A DNA stretch of 34,557 nt from Candidatus Gastranaerophilales bacterium (GTDB lineage: Bacteria > Cyanobacteriota > Vampirovibrionia > Gastranaerophilales > Gastranaerophilaceae), in contig CALUVM010000016.1 of the NCBI GenBank assembly GCA_944324255.1, positions 1 through 34,557 on the forward strand. Direction: 5' to 3'. Every line of letters starts with the position of its first letter. The first letter of the stretch is position 1. This document shows, one piece after another, positions 6,091 to 15,318 of this stretch. Below the pieces are notes generated by a model that made no database searches, had not been told where the DNA came from, and saw only the letters and a list, made by a program, of their open reading frames with translations. A program made the position numbers and the translations under genes.

Positions 6091-8919
6091 ATGACAGATA
6101 AGATTATTATAAAGGGAGCGAGGGAACATAACCTCAAGGATGTGTCGCTGGAGATTCCTAAGAATGAACTGGTTGTTTTTACCGGGGTTTCAGGGTCAGG
6201 GAAAAGTTCACTTGCATTTGATACAATTTTTGCTGAAGGTCAAAGACGTTATATAGAAAGTCTTTCCACTTATGCACGCCAATTTTTGGGTCAGATGGAT
6301 AAACCTGATGTGGATTATATTGACGGACTTACACCCGCTATTTCTATTGACCAGAAATCTACAAGCAATAATCCCCGTTCTACAGTCGGAACGGTTACTG
6401 AGATTTATGATTACTTAAGACTCCTTTATGCAAGAATAGGCACCCCTTTTTGTCCTAAGTGCGGTAAACCGATTAAGCCTCAGACAATTGATGAGATTGT
6501 ATCCAGTATTTTAAGACTTCCGGAAGGTACAAAAATTCAGATTCTTGCTCCGCTTGTAAAAGGAAAAAAAGGAGAATTTCAATCACTTTTTGAAGAACTT
6601 AAGCAGGAAGGTTTTGTAAGAGTAAAAGTTGATGGTGAAGTCTATAATCTTGATGAAGATGAGATTAAGTTAGCAAAAACCAAAGCTCATACAATTTCTG
6701 TTGTTGTTGATAGAGTTGTCGTAAAAGAGAGTGCTAAATCAAGAATTGCAGATAGCGTTCAGATTGCACTCCAAAAGGCTGACGGGGTTGCAAATATTGA
6801 CAAACTCGACGGGGAAGAAATTGTTTACAGCGAAAAACTCGCATGCCCTGATTGTAATTTGAGTTTTGAAGAATTGACACCGAGGATTTTTTCTTTTAAT
6901 GCACCGTACGGTGCCTGTGATAAGTGCGGCGGTATCGGCTATGATTTTCAGATTGACCCGGACTTAGTTATACCGGATAGAACAAAATCTATTAAGGAAG
7001 GGGCTATTTATCCGTGGAGTAAATCATCAACAGGTTATTATGAAGATGTTTTAGCTGCCGTTCAGAGTGCTTATAATATGAATTATGATATCCCGTTTAA
7101 GGATATGCCTGAAGAACATCAAAATATTATTCTGTATGGCTCGGATGAGCGTATTCCTATGAGGATAAGAGAGTTTGGAAGCAAACGATATAGAACGACT
7201 CTCCAGAGATTTATAGGCGTAGTTCCTTTCTTGATGAAACATTATAATGTGGATAGTGAGTATTGGAAAGCTGAAATTGAAAAATATATGATAATGACCC
7301 CGTGCTCAAAATGCGGAGGTGCAAGACTTAAACCGTTCCCGCTTGCTGTAAGGATTAACGGGAAAAATATTCACGAGTTTTGCATGATGTCTGTTGATAA
7401 AGAATATGAATTTATAACGGATTTATATTTAACTCTTTCCGACTTTCAGATGCAAATCGGGAAACAAATTCTTGATGAAATCAGAGCAAGATTAAAATTC
7501 CTTATTGATGTAGGATTATCATACTTAAATCTATCACGTACGGCAGGAACTTTATCCGGCGGAGAAGCTCAGAGAATAAGGCTTGCAACCCAGATAGGAA
7601 GCGGATTATCAGGGGTCTTGTATGTTCTTGATGAACCGTCAATCGGTCTGCATCAGAGAGATAATGACAGATTGATTAAAACTCTTATCAAGCTCCGCAA
7701 TCTTGGAAACTCTTTGATAGTAGTAGAACACGACGAAGAAACAATAAGAAATGCCGACCATATAGTTGATATAGGACCTCGTGCCGGAGTCTACGGCGGT
7801 GAAATTATCGCTCAAGGCGGAGTCGAAGATATTACCAAGGCTAAAAATTCGATTACAGGTAAATATCTTAGCGGAGAGTATAATATTCCGATTCCGGATA
7901 AAGTAAGAGAAGGGAACGGAAATTTCCTCCAGATTAGAAATGCACACCTTAATAACTTAAAAAATATAGATATAGATATCCCTCTCGGAAAAATTGTTGT
8001 ACTGACAGGTGTTTCCGGCTCCGGAAAATCAACCTTAATGCAGGATTTGATTTATCAATATGCAATCCATAAACTCAGAGGAAACAAACCGAAACCGCAG
8101 GGGGTAGACGAGATTTTAGGGTTTGAATATCTGGATAAAATTATTGATATTGACCAGTCGCCAATTGGCAGAACTCCAAGATCAAACCCTGCTACATATA
8201 CGGATGTATTTACTCCGATAAGAGAATTGTATTCTAAAACTAACGAAGCAAAAATGCGGGGATACAAACCGGGAAGATTTAGTTTTAACGTGAAAGGCGG
8301 AAGATGTGAAGCTTGCTCCGGCGACGGCGTTTTAAAAATCGAGATGAACTTCCTTTCAGATGTCTATGTAAAATGCGATGTCTGCAAAGGTAAAAGATAT
8401 AATAATGAAACTCTTGAGGTTAAATACAAAGGAAAATCAATCTCTGATGTTCTTGAGATGAGTGTTAAAGAAGCGTATGAGTTTTTTGAAAACATTCCTC
8501 AGATAGCAAATAAATTAAAAACCCTCGTTGATGTCGGTTTGGACTATATTAAACTGGGACAAAGCGCCACAACTCTATCCGGCGGAGAAGCTCAGAGAAT
8601 TAAATTAGCTTCCGAGCTTAATAAACGGGCAACAGGTAAGACTCTTTACCTTCTTGACGAGCCGTCTGTCGGCTTGCACTGGCATGATTTGGATAAACTT
8701 ATTAAAATTATCCAAAAGCTTGCTGATAACGGAAACACTATTTTAATAATTGAACACAATCTTGATTTAATCAAAATTGCTGATTATATAATAGACCTCG
8801 GTCCGGAAGGCGGCGATGGCGGCGGTGAGGTTGTTGCCTGCGGCACGCCAAAAGAAGTTTCCAAAAACCCTGAATCATTTACCGGTCAGTATCTAAAACA
8901 GTATTTTATGGATAAATAG
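6091..8919 (+). CDS. uvrA: Excinuclease ABC subunit A
   Basis: The 942-aa UvrA is the dimeric ABC-type ATPase that finds bulky DNA lesions and loads UvrB. Both ATPase halves are complete. Walker A is GVSGSGKSS (about 32-40) and GVSGSGKST (about 640), and the signatures are [12 protein letters not shown] and [12 protein letters not shown]. Insertion-domain cysteine pairs are CPKCGKP, CPDC/CDKCGG and PCSKCGG, and the C-terminal zinc module is [41 protein letters not shown] and [15 protein letters not shown] are classic UvrA motifs. Length is normal. No SD is present and a -10 box abuts the ATG (leaderless). uvrC follows after 52 nt; uvrB is not in view. Confidence 0.98.
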   Translation: MTDKIIIKGAREHNLKDVSLEIPKNELVVFTGVSGSGKSSLAFDTIFAEGQRRYIESLSTYARQFLGQMDKPDVDYIDGLTPAISIDQKSTSNNPRSTVGTVTEIYDYLRLLYARIGTPFCPKCGKPIKPQTIDEIVSSILRLPEGTKIQILAPLVKGKKGEFQSLFEELKQEGFVRVKVDGEVYNLDEDEIKLAKTKAHTISVVVDRVVVKESAKSRIADSVQIALQKADGVANIDKLDGEEIVYSEKLACPDCNLSFEELTPRIFSFNAPYGACDKCGGIGYDFQIDPDLVIPDRTKSIKEGAIYPWSKSSTGYYEDVLAAVQSAYNMNYDIPFKDMPEEHQNIILYGSDERIPMRIREFGSKRYRTTLQRFIGVVPFLMKHYNVDSEYWKAEIEKYMIMTPCSKCGGARLKPFPLAVRINGKNIHEFCMMSVDKEYEFITDLYLTLSDFQMQIGKQILDEIRARLKFLIDVGLSYLNLSRTAGTLSGGEAQRIRLATQIGSGLSGVLYVLDEPSIGLHQRDNDRLIKTLIKLRNLGNSLIVVEHDEETIRNADHIVDIGPRAGVYGGEIIAQGGVEDITKAKNSITGKYLSGEYNIPIPDKVREGNGNFLQIRNAHLNNLKNIDIDIPLGKIVVLTGVSGSGKSTLMQDLIYQYAIHKLRGNKPKPQGVDEILGFEYLDKIIDIDQSPIGRTPRSNPATYTDVFTPIRELYSKTNEAKMRGYKPGRFSFNVKGGRCEACSGDGVLKIEMNFLSDVYVKCDVCKGKRYNNETLEVKYKGKSISDVLEMSVKEAYEFFENIPQIANKLKTLVDVGLDYIKLGQSATTLSGGEAQRIKLASELNKRATGKTLYLLDEPSVGLHWHDLDKLIKIIQKLADNGNTILIIEHNLDLIKIADYIIDLGPEGGDGGGEVVACGTPKEVSKNPESFTGQYLKQYFMDK

Positions 8920-8959
8920 AAATAGTTTCTATAAATTATATTTCGTGTATAAAATATAG

Positions 8960-8965
8960 TATAAT
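8960..8965 (+). promoter_or_regulatory. uvrC -10 box, leaderless spacing
   Basis: A perfect TATAAT ends 7 nt before the A of the uvrC ATG. No convincing -35 lies 16-18 nt upstream and no SD is present. The spacing points to a transcript beginning at the start codon, as for uvrA. Confidence 0.55.
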
Positions 8966-8971
8966 AAATCT

Positions 8972-10633
8972 ATGAATAACACTTTGCGTGAAACGATAAA
9001 ACTGGTACCGGAACAGCCGGGCTGCTATCTTTATTACGATAAAGACGGTGAGATTATTTATGTAGGTAAAGCAAAAAATCTAAAACGCAGAGTTTACAGC
9101 TATTTTCATAAACAGCACGATAATGTTAAAACGAGCGTGCTTGTATCTCAAATAGAAAAACTGGAATATATTATAACGGATTCCGAAGTCGAAGCTCTTA
9201 TTTTAGAATCCCATTTAATAAAAAAACATAAACCAAAATATAATATTCTGCTTAAAGATGACAAAAAATATCCGTATTTTTTAATTACGGATGAAGATTT
9301 TCCGAGAATACAAATTGTACGCAAGAAGAATCTTAATCCGGATAAGGGAAGGTTTTACGGACCATATACAGATGTTGGAGCAATGTATGCAACTCTGGAT
9401 TTTTTAAAAAGATTATTTCCTCTTAAACAGTGTAAGACACCTAAATTTTCTAACCGTCCGTGCCTTTATTATCATATAGGTAAATGTCTTGCGCCGTGTC
9501 AGGGGAAAGTTACACCCGAAGAGTATCAGAAATTAATCCGGCAGGTGGAATTATTCTTAAGCGGCAAACAGTCTGAACTTTTAAAACAAATTCAAGCTCA
9601 AATGCAGAAGTACGCTGAAGAAGAGCAGTTTGAAAAAGCTGCAAAAATGCGGGACAGCTATTTAGATTTGCAAAAAACACTTGAAAGACAAAAAGTTGTT
9701 TATGAAAATACTAAGCTTAATGAAGATATTCTTGCAGTTCTGTACGAGGACGGAATCCTTGCAATAGTCATAATGATGATTAGAGAAGGACGTTTGATTG
9801 ATAAAAAAGATTTTACCTATTTTGCGGATAATATTGATAAAACAGAATATTTTGAAACGTTTTTCAGAGATTATTATACCGGATTAAAACTCGAGTACCC
9901 TGATAAAATTATCTCTAAGGATTTAGAAGAAATCGGGGATAAGGATCTTTATCAGGATTGGCTCAAGATTATTTCCGGTAAAAAAATAACGATTAATTAC
10001 GGCAAGGGACGTGGCAAATACGGAGAATTATATGAACTTGCGCTAAAAAATGCAAGAAATCTTCTCGATAATGCCAGAATCAAAAAAATGTCCCAAATAA
10101 GGGATGATTTTAATGAAGTAGGCTCATATTTAGCAGAAAAATTACACCTGAAAAATTTCCCGAACAGGATGGAATGTTACGATATTTCACATATTCAGGG
10201 TACGAATACCGTAGCTTCAATGGTAGTATTCCAAAACGGTCTTCCTAAAAAATCTGCATACCGCAAATTTAAAATCCGTTCTACCGAGGGAAAACCTGAT
10301 GATTTTCTATCAATGAAAGAAGTTTTAACCAGAAGGCTTGCAAGATTAGGTACAAAAAATTGGGAAAAGCCGGATTTAATAATAATAGACGGCGGAAAAG
10401 GACAGCTTTCCAGTGTTATGCAGATAGTTGAAGAGTTAGGCATAACAGATATAGATTTTGTTTCGTTAGCCAAAAGAGAAGAAGAAGTGTTTCTTCCTCA
10501 TCAATCAAAATCAATTTTACTTCCAAGAGATTCAAATGCCCTATACCTTATCCAGCGTATACGTGACGAGGCACATCGCTTTGCTATTACATTCCACAGA
10601 GATTTAAGAAGCAAATCGATTAAAAAAGACTAG
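8972..10633 (+). CDS. uvrC: Excinuclease ABC subunit C, lacking C-terminal HhH domain
   Basis: UvrC makes the 3' and 5' incisions around lesions held by UvrB. The GIY-YIG nuclease is at the N-terminus (PGCYLYYDKDGEIIYVGKAKNLKRRV, about 16-40). The cysteine-containing middle is CLYYHIGKCLAPCQG, a UVR helical pair lies at about 200-235 for UvrB contact, and the RNase H-like 5' nuclease is at about 385-550 (MECYDISHIQGTNTVASMVVF, LIIIDGGKGQL, RDEAHRFAITFHRDLRSKS). The protein ends 553 aa in, right after HRDLRSKSIKKD, whereas typical UvrC (about 590-620 aa) continues with a tandem helix-hairpin-helix DNA-binding domain. Downstream DNA shows no HhH coding in any frame, so the truncation looks genuine. 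Confidence 0.95.
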   Translation: MNNTLRETIKLVPEQPGCYLYYDKDGEIIYVGKAKNLKRRVYSYFHKQHDNVKTSVLVSQIEKLEYIITDSEVEALILESHLIKKHKPKYNILLKDDKKYPYFLITDEDFPRIQIVRKKNLNPDKGRFYGPYTDVGAMYATLDFLKRLFPLKQCKTPKFSNRPCLYYHIGKCLAPCQGKVTPEEYQKLIRQVELFLSGKQSELLKQIQAQMQKYAEEEQFEKAAKMRDSYLDLQKTLERQKVVYENTKLNEDILAVLYEDGILAIVIMMIREGRLIDKKDFTYFADNIDKTEYFETFFRDYYTGLKLEYPDKIISKDLEEIGDKDLYQDWLKIISGKKITINYGKGRGKYGELYELALKNARNLLDNARIKKMSQIRDDFNEVGSYLAEKLHLKNFPNRMECYDISHIQGTNTVASMVVFQNGLPKKSAYRKFKIRSTEGKPDDFLSMKEVLTRRLARLGTKNWEKPDLIIIDGGKGQLSSVMQIVEELGITDIDFVSLAKREEEVFLPHQSKSILLPRDSNALYLIQRIRDEAHRFAITFHRDLRSKSIKKD

Positions 10634-10738
10634 TTAATTATTAAATTTTGTAAATAACTTTTTAAATTTTGGCAATTTCACTTCTTCAAGCAACTTATAT
10701 GCGGTATAAAATGTGTAGTAAAAGACAGGAGTAAATAT

Positions 10739-11509
10739 ATGGAAATTTTAGCCTTGAATAGTACGAGTGCCGCAGGTCATTTAAGCAAAACAAATAATGT
10801 AAAACAATTTAACAGGTTAAAAGAAACTCCGGCTGATACCGTTGAAATCTCTTCTAATCCTAATTTTAAAGGCGGAGCGACAAAAGTTGTCAATAAAGAA
10901 GCAGCAAAAAAAGGCACTGCTGTTTTGGCTTCAATTTTAGGCTTGTTTGGTATAAAAAAGGCAGTTGATGTTCAGGTAGAAAACACACCCGCAGTAGATA
11001 CAAAATACACTGCTTTAAAGGCAGCATACCCGGAAGCTGCAAAACTTCTGGAGAGTTTCTATCAGGTTGATGACCCCAATAATTTCGATAGATCATGGGA
11101 AATTCCATACTATAGAGAGTTTGTAAGACCTTTTATTCTTGAGGTGTATGATATTAATAAAGAACAAGGAGAAAAGTTATTAAATATTTTTTATAGAAAA
11201 GATGAACGAAGCTCTAAAGAAATTTTCGATGATATAGTATCGAATCCGACAAATATTGACAAATATTACGCAGAAACCGTTGATAGGTTGGGAAAAAATG
11301 TTTTACAGCGAGAAAAAGAACGTCAAGAATTACTGAATTGCGAGGTTCAGGTATTTCATCAACAGAAGGCTTTAGATGAAGCACAAGAAAACTATAATAA
11401 AGCCCAGCAGAATCTACAGGAAGCTGAATGTAAGCTTAAATTAACAAAAAAAGCTTTTGACCAAGCTATGAATGAGCTTAAGGAATGCGAAGCCAAACAA
11501 AACAGGTAG
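10739..11509 (+). CDS. Hypothetical protein with NPNFKG motif and C-terminal coiled coil
   Basis: I do not recognise a functional family. The 256-aa product has a low-complexity N-terminus with DTVEISSNPNFKGG (about 32-46), a motif style I associate with many Gastranaerophilales proteins. A short hydrophobic stretch follows (AVLASILGLFGIKKAV, about 61-76), then a mixed middle domain (about 90-190), then a long charged coiled coil (about 190-256, rich in Gln/Glu/Lys and ending NELKECEAKQNR). No signal peptide is clear. CAGGAG lies 8 nt before the ATG and TATAAA at 10705-10710 is a likely -10. It is convergent with the SprA-like gene. A surface or envelope role is only a guess. Confidence 0.75.
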   Translation: MEILALNSTSAAGHLSKTNNVKQFNRLKETPADTVEISSNPNFKGGATKVVNKEAAKKGTAVLASILGLFGIKKAVDVQVENTPAVDTKYTALKAAYPEAAKLLESFYQVDDPNNFDRSWEIPYYREFVRPFILEVYDINKEQGEKLLNIFYRKDERSSKEIFDDIVSNPTNIDKYYAETVDRLGKNVLQREKERQELLNCEVQVFHQQKALDEAQENYNKAQQNLQEAECKLKLTKKAFDQAMNELKECEAKQNR

Positions 11510-11625
11510 ATATATACTGTGGTAGAATGTAGATTAAAACCTATACAACTGCCGATTATTGAAAACACTCAATTCTTACATAGCAAGGTTTTTTAGTCAA
11601 AAAATTATATAAATCAATAATCATT

Positions 11626-11991
11626 TTAAGCATAATAATCTAACCTCTTGTTGTTAAGTAAACTTTGAGCCTGATTTTTTATCGCTCTCGCTTTTGATGC
11701 AACCTTATAGTCCTGACTTGATGGATCAGCCGGTGCCATGGCCGATTTTATAACCTGATTAGCCTGTTTGATGGTTTCTTCAGGTTTTTCAGGATTCAAT
11801 GCCGGCATTTTTATGTCAACATGACCTGCAACAGGAATTCCATCTGCATTCTTTTCAATTACAATAGCTCCGGCTAATGAGCCGCCTGCCTGTTTGTGAG
11901 CAAGCTCATGTTTATAGATTTCCGAATAATTCCTCTGCGCCAAAGCCTGCTGTTCCAAACTTCTGAAGGTTGAGATAGTCAAACAATCCAT
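11626..11991 (-). CDS. SprA-related putative metalloprotease, minimal form
   Basis: The 121-aa protein carries an HExxH zinc motif at His28-Glu29-x-x-His32 (YKHELAHKQAGGSLAG). It is followed by the family pattern VIEKNADGIPVAGHVDIKMP, then an ETIKQANQVIKSAMAP-DPSSQDYKVASKA block. This pattern is that of the SprA-related family (Pfam PF12118, often called putative metalloprotease), but family members I know are usually much longer at the N-terminus, so this is the core alone. There is no signal peptide. No SD is seen. TATATT (minus, 12003-11998) ends 7 nt before the ATG, suggesting a leaderless mRNA. Substrate unknown. Confidence 0.75.
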   Translation of the reverse strand: MDCLTISTFRSLEQQALAQRNYSEIYKHELAHKQAGGSLAGAIVIEKNADGIPVAGHVDIKMPALNPEKPEETIKQANQVIKSAMAPADPSSQDYKVASKARAIKNQAQSLLNNKRLDYYA

Positions 11992-12081
11992 TGGAATAAT
12001 ATACCCCTTTACACTTGTTTTATTATTATACTAAATTTTCTAAACTTTTCAAGTAGTGCTTTATAAAATCTTAATAAAATG

Positions 12082-12123
12082 TTGTAAAAACAATGTACTA
12101 TTATTTTATTTAGGCGGTATAAT
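12082..12123 (+). promoter_or_regulatory. pflB upstream region: TTGT-N4-ACAA dyad and TATAAT
   Basis: A 12-bp palindrome TTGT-AAAA-ACAA lies at 12082-12093 and a perfect TATAAT at 12118-12123. The -35 is poor, which would fit a regulated promoter. The dyad is only loosely like Rex or FNR half-sites, so the regulator is not assigned. The leader is about 47 nt and carries AAGGAG before the ATG. Confidence 0.35.
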
Positions 12124-12176
12124 ATAATTAGTGTAAATATGACGACTATGTACAAGTTAAAATAAGGAGATTACAA

Positions 12177-14258
12177 ATGTCAGAATTAACATTAGAAAGA
12201 GAATCTTCAACAACTGATTTCGTTGGCGGAAAATGGCAAACAGAAATCAACGTTAGAGATTTTATCCAGAAAAACTATACACCTTATGATGGTGATTCAA
12301 GTTTCTTGGCAGGTCCTACCGAAGCTACAACAAAATTGTGGCAGGAATGCTGCGAACTTTTCAAGAAAGAACGTGAAAACGGCGGTGTTCTTGATATGGA
12401 TACAAAAATTGTTTCTACAATAGTATCTCACGGTGCCGGCTATATTGATAAAGACTTAGAAAAGATTGTAGGTTTACAGACAGACAAACCTCTTAAAAGA
12501 TCTCTTCAACCGTTCGGCGGTATCAGAATGGCTGAAACTTCCTGCAAATCTTATGGCTATGAAGTAGATCCTGAAGTTGTTGAAATCTTTACAAAATACA
12601 GAAAAACTCATAACCAGGGTGTATTTGATGTTTACACTCCGGAAATGAGAGCTGCAAGACATGCTGCTATTCTTACAGGGTTGCCTGATGCTTACGGAAG
12701 AGGTCGTATTATAGGTGACTACAGAAGAGTTGCTCTTTATGGTATTGACAGATTGATTGAAGACAAAAAAGAACAGCATGCTTCAGTTGACGGAGATATG
12801 ACTCCTGATAAAATTCAATTGAAAGAAGAACTTGCTGAACAAATCAGAGCTCTTGAAGAAATGAAAGAACTCGGTCAAATTTACGGTTATGATATTTCTA
12901 AACCGGCTAAGAATGCTAAAGAAGCAGTTCAATGGTTATACTTTGGCTACTTATCAGCTGTAAAAGAACAAAACGGTGCAGCAATGAGCCTTGGCAGAAC
13001 TTCTACATTCCTCGATATCTTTATTGAAAGAGATTTGAAGAATGGTACTTTAACTGAATCAGAAGCTCAAGAATTAATCGACCACTTTATTATGAAGTTA
13101 AGATTGGTTAAGTTTGCAAGAACTCCTGAATACAATTCATTGTTCTCAGGCGACCCTACATGGGTTACTGAATCAATCGGCGGTGTTGGTGTTGACGGTC
13201 GTCATATGGTTACTAAGAACTCTTTCAGATACCTTCACACCCTTGAAAACCTCGGTACAGCTCCTGAACCTAATATGACAGTACTCTGGTCTAAGAGATT
13301 ACCGCACAACTTCAAACAGTATGCAGCTCATATCTCTATTAAAACTTCATCTATCCAATACGAAAACGATGACTTGATGAGAGTAACTCACGGCGACGAT
13401 TATGCAATCGCATGCTGCGTATCTTCAATGGTTGTAGGTAAAGAAATGCAGTTCTTCGGTGCTCGTGCTAACCTTGCTAAATGCTTGCTTTATGCAATCA
13501 ACGGCGGTGTTGACGAAAGATTAAAAACTCAAGTTGGTCCTAAATTCAGACCTATTACTTCTGAATACCTCAACTACGATGAAGTTATCGAAAGATATGA
13601 AGATATGATGGAATGGTTAGCAGGTCTTTATGTTAATACATTGAACTGCATCCACTACATGCACGACAAATACTGCTATGAAAGATCTCAAATGGCTCTC
13701 CATGACAGAGATGTTAAGAGATATTTCGCAACAGGTATTGCAGGTCTTTCAGTTGTTGCTGACTCACTTTCTGCTATTAAATATGCAAAAGTTAAAGCAA
13801 TCAGAGATGAAGACGGTGTTGTAGTTGACTACGAAATTGAAGGTGATTATCCTAAATACGGTAACAACGATGACAGAGTTGATGAAATCGCTGTTCATGT
13901 TGTTAAGAAATTCATGTCTATGATTAGAAAACACTTTACTTACAGAAATTCTATTCCGACAATGTCTATCTTAACAATTACATCAAACGTTGTTTACGGT
14001 AAGAAAACAGGTAATACACCTGACGGAAGAAAACAGGGTGTTCCTTTAGCTCCTGGTGCTAACCCTATGCACGGACGTGATTCACACGGTGCAGTTGCTT
14101 CATTAGCTTCAGTTGCAAAACTTCCGTTTAATGATGCTCAAGACGGTATCTCAAATACATTCTCTATTATCCCTAACGCTTTAGGTAAAGATGATGTATT
14201 TATGGGCGACCTGGATATCCAGCTTGATTGCGGATGCTGCGAAGGAACATGCCAATAA
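12177..14258 (+). CDS. pflB: Pyruvate formate-lyase catalytic body without glycyl-radical domain (split PFL)
   Basis: PFL converts pyruvate and CoA to acetyl-CoA and formate by glycyl-radical chemistry. This 693-aa protein matches PFL from the N-terminus through [14 protein letters not shown], including the adjacent active-site cysteines Cys413-Cys414 (AIACCVSSM) and the FGGIRMAE and GRIIGDYRR substrate-region motifs. It then diverges into a short tail with four cysteines (DCGCCEGTC) and stops. The C-terminal domain with the radical glycine, about 80 residues in E. coli PFL (about 760 aa), is absent and is instead encoded by the separate gene at 14382. Alone this subunit cannot hold the radical. 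SD AAGGAG; strong codon usage like the ribosomal genes suggests high expression. The PFL-activating enzyme is not in the window. Confidence 0.93.
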   Translation: MSELTLERESSTTDFVGGKWQTEINVRDFIQKNYTPYDGDSSFLAGPTEATTKLWQECCELFKKERENGGVLDMDTKIVSTIVSHGAGYIDKDLEKIVGLQTDKPLKRSLQPFGGIRMAETSCKSYGYEVDPEVVEIFTKYRKTHNQGVFDVYTPEMRAARHAAILTGLPDAYGRGRIIGDYRRVALYGIDRLIEDKKEQHASVDGDMTPDKIQLKEELAEQIRALEEMKELGQIYGYDISKPAKNAKEAVQWLYFGYLSAVKEQNGAAMSLGRTSTFLDIFIERDLKNGTLTESEAQELIDHFIMKLRLVKFARTPEYNSLFSGDPTWVTESIGGVGVDGRHMVTKNSFRYLHTLENLGTAPEPNMTVLWSKRLPHNFKQYAAHISIKTSSIQYENDDLMRVTHGDDYAIACCVSSMVVGKEMQFFGARANLAKCLLYAINGGVDERLKTQVGPKFRPITSEYLNYDEVIERYEDMMEWLAGLYVNTLNCIHYMHDKYCYERSQMALHDRDVKRYFATGIAGLSVVADSLSAIKYAKVKAIRDEDGVVVDYEIEGDYPKYGNNDDRVDEIAVHVVKKFMSMIRKHFTYRNSIPTMSILTITSNVVYGKKTGNTPDGRKQGVPLAPGANPMHGRDSHGAVASLASVAKLPFNDAQDGISNTFSIIPNALGKDDVFMGDLDIQLDCGCCEGTCQ

Positions 14259-14261
14259 AAA

Positions 14262-14337
14262 GTGAATAGGTGAATAAGTGATTAAGTGACTAAGAAGTTT
14301 AAAACTCAGTCACTTAGTCACCCGCTCACTCAGTCAC
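14262..14337. repeat. Inverted arrays of 8-bp repeats
   Basis: Four direct 8-mers run from 14262 (GTGAATAG, GTGAATAA, GTGATTAA, GTGACTAA). After a 12-nt A/T-rich centre containing the dyad AGTTTAAAACT, four more lie on the opposite strand from 14306 (TCAGTCAC, TTAGTCAC, CCGCTCAC, TCAGTCAC). The consensus is GTGANTAA. As RNA it would form a long imperfect hairpin. It begins 3 nt after the pflB stop and ends 44 nt before the glycyl-radical gene. Confidence 0.9.
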
Positions 14338-14381
14338 CTTTTAAGAGTTAAGAGAATATAAAACATAGAAAGGCGATAAAA

Positions 14382-14621
14382 ATGACTACTCAACAAGAAG
14401 AAAATTTAATAAATCTTTTAGACGGTTATGTTGAAAAAGGCGGTCACCATTTGAACGTTAACGTTTTCAACAGAGAAACATTACTTGATGCACAGGCTCA
14501 CCCTGAAAAATATCCTCAACTTACAGTTAGAGTTTCAGGCTATGCCGTAAACTTCATTAAATTAACTAAAGAACAACAAGATGATGTTATTTCAAGAACA
14601 TTCCATGCTTCTTTAGGTTAA
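14382..14621 (+). CDS. Stand-alone glycyl-radical domain of pyruvate formate-lyase
   Basis: The 79-aa protein corresponds to the missing C-terminus of the upstream PFL. It runs from [17 protein letters not shown] through the [18 protein letters not shown] radical loop, where Gly53 is the expected radical site, to [15 protein letters not shown]. It resembles GrcA (YfiD), the spare part that rescues oxygen-cleaved PFL in E. coli, but here the main enzyme has no glycine of its own, so this subunit should be obligatory. The ATG has its own leader with AAAGGCG about 6 nt upstream. It is probably cotranscribed with pflB across the repeat hairpin. A strong terminator follows. Confidence 0.93.
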   Translation: MTTQQEENLINLLDGYVEKGGHHLNVNVFNRETLLDAQAHPEKYPQLTVRVSGYAVNFIKLTKEQQDDVISRTFHASLG

Positions 14622-14640
14622 TCGGAAGTTAAAATAATGT

Positions 14641-14678
14641 AACAAAGAGGCGGCGGTTTTAACCGCCGCCTCTTTGTT
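14641..14678. terminator. Bidirectional terminator between PFL and nitroreductase
   Basis: A perfect, GC-rich inverted repeat of up to 18 bp (AACAAAGAGGCGGCGGTT and its complement) is flanked by A and T runs, between the convergent PFL small-subunit and nitroreductase genes. It can serve both. Confidence 0.93.
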
Positions 14679-14691
14679 TATAATCAAATGT

Positions 14692-15309
14692 TTATAAATT
14701 TGTTTTTTCTCCGATTTTTTCCATATAGATAACTTCGTTAAAATCTTTACGTTTTTTATCGGCAGGAGCAGGATTTTCTTCATATCCCAGAGTTATTATA
14801 GTTGAAATAATTTGAGTATCTTTAAGGTTTAATTTTTGTTTAACCTGCGAATAAATTTCAGGCAATACTCCTGTTATTTCGCTTCCGAAAGCTCCTATGA
14901 TACAAGAACCTATCCCTAAAGACGCAGCTTCAAGCATCATATATGATACAGGATAAATAACCTGTTCGAGTGAACGGATTAAGATTCCGTTTTCGCATTG
15001 CAGTGCGGGATTGAGAGCCGGTTTTTGAATATGAGTAATTTTAGCTTCTTCCCAGGAGTCAGGGTCTGCAACACATACAATTACGGCATCTGCATTTTTG
15101 ACTTGAGGCTGTCCGACAGACAGTTCTGATAACAAGTCTTTATTTTCTTGAGATTTTACAAGGATAAACTTCCAGCACTGAACATTCATCCAGGAAGGTG
15201 CCAGTCTGCCGGCTTCCAGAATCTTTTTTAAATCTTCATCTGGAATGTGCTTTCCTGTATATTGTCTTACACTTTTTCTTGATTTAATCAAATCTAATAA
15301 TTCAGACAT
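14692..15309 (-). CDS. Nitroreductase-family flavoprotein
   Basis: The 205-aa protein has the FMN-binding nitroreductase fold. The N-terminal LLDLIKSRKSVRQYTGKHIPDEDLKKILEAGRLAPSWMNVQCWKFILV is the classic signature (SRRSxRxF/Y, then AP-S--NxQPW-like). YMMLEAASLGIGSCIIGAF and a C-terminal IITLGYEENPAP complete the fold. Substrate cannot be assigned; likely NAD(P)H-dependent reduction of quinones, nitro compounds or an unknown metabolite. Its SD (AAGGAGG) overlaps the stop codon of the upstream LCP gene, so the two form an operon. Confidence 0.9.
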   Translation of the reverse strand: MSELLDLIKSRKSVRQYTGKHIPDEDLKKILEAGRLAPSWMNVQCWKFILVKSQENKDLLSELSVGQPQVKNADAVIVCVADPDSWEEAKITHIQKPALNPALQCENGILIRSLEQVIYPVSYMMLEAASLGIGSCIIGAFGSEITGVLPEIYSQVKQKLNLKDTQIISTIITLGYEENPAPADKKRKDFNEVIYMEKIGEKTNL

Positions 15310-15318
15310 ATTTCCTCC

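Noticed and set aside
5909-6094. 61-codon frame overlapping the end of rpsI and the terminator
   Set aside because: It is out of frame with S9 and runs through a perfect terminator stem. A shadow.
12082-12093. Rex or FNR site before pflB
   Set aside because: TTGT-N4-ACAA matches neither consensus well. It is kept only as an unassigned dyad.
14382-14621. GrcA/YfiD-type spare radical protein accompanying a complete PFL
   Set aside because: The adjacent PFL has no C-terminal radical domain, so this is a required subunit rather than a spare, unless a full-length PFL exists elsewhere.
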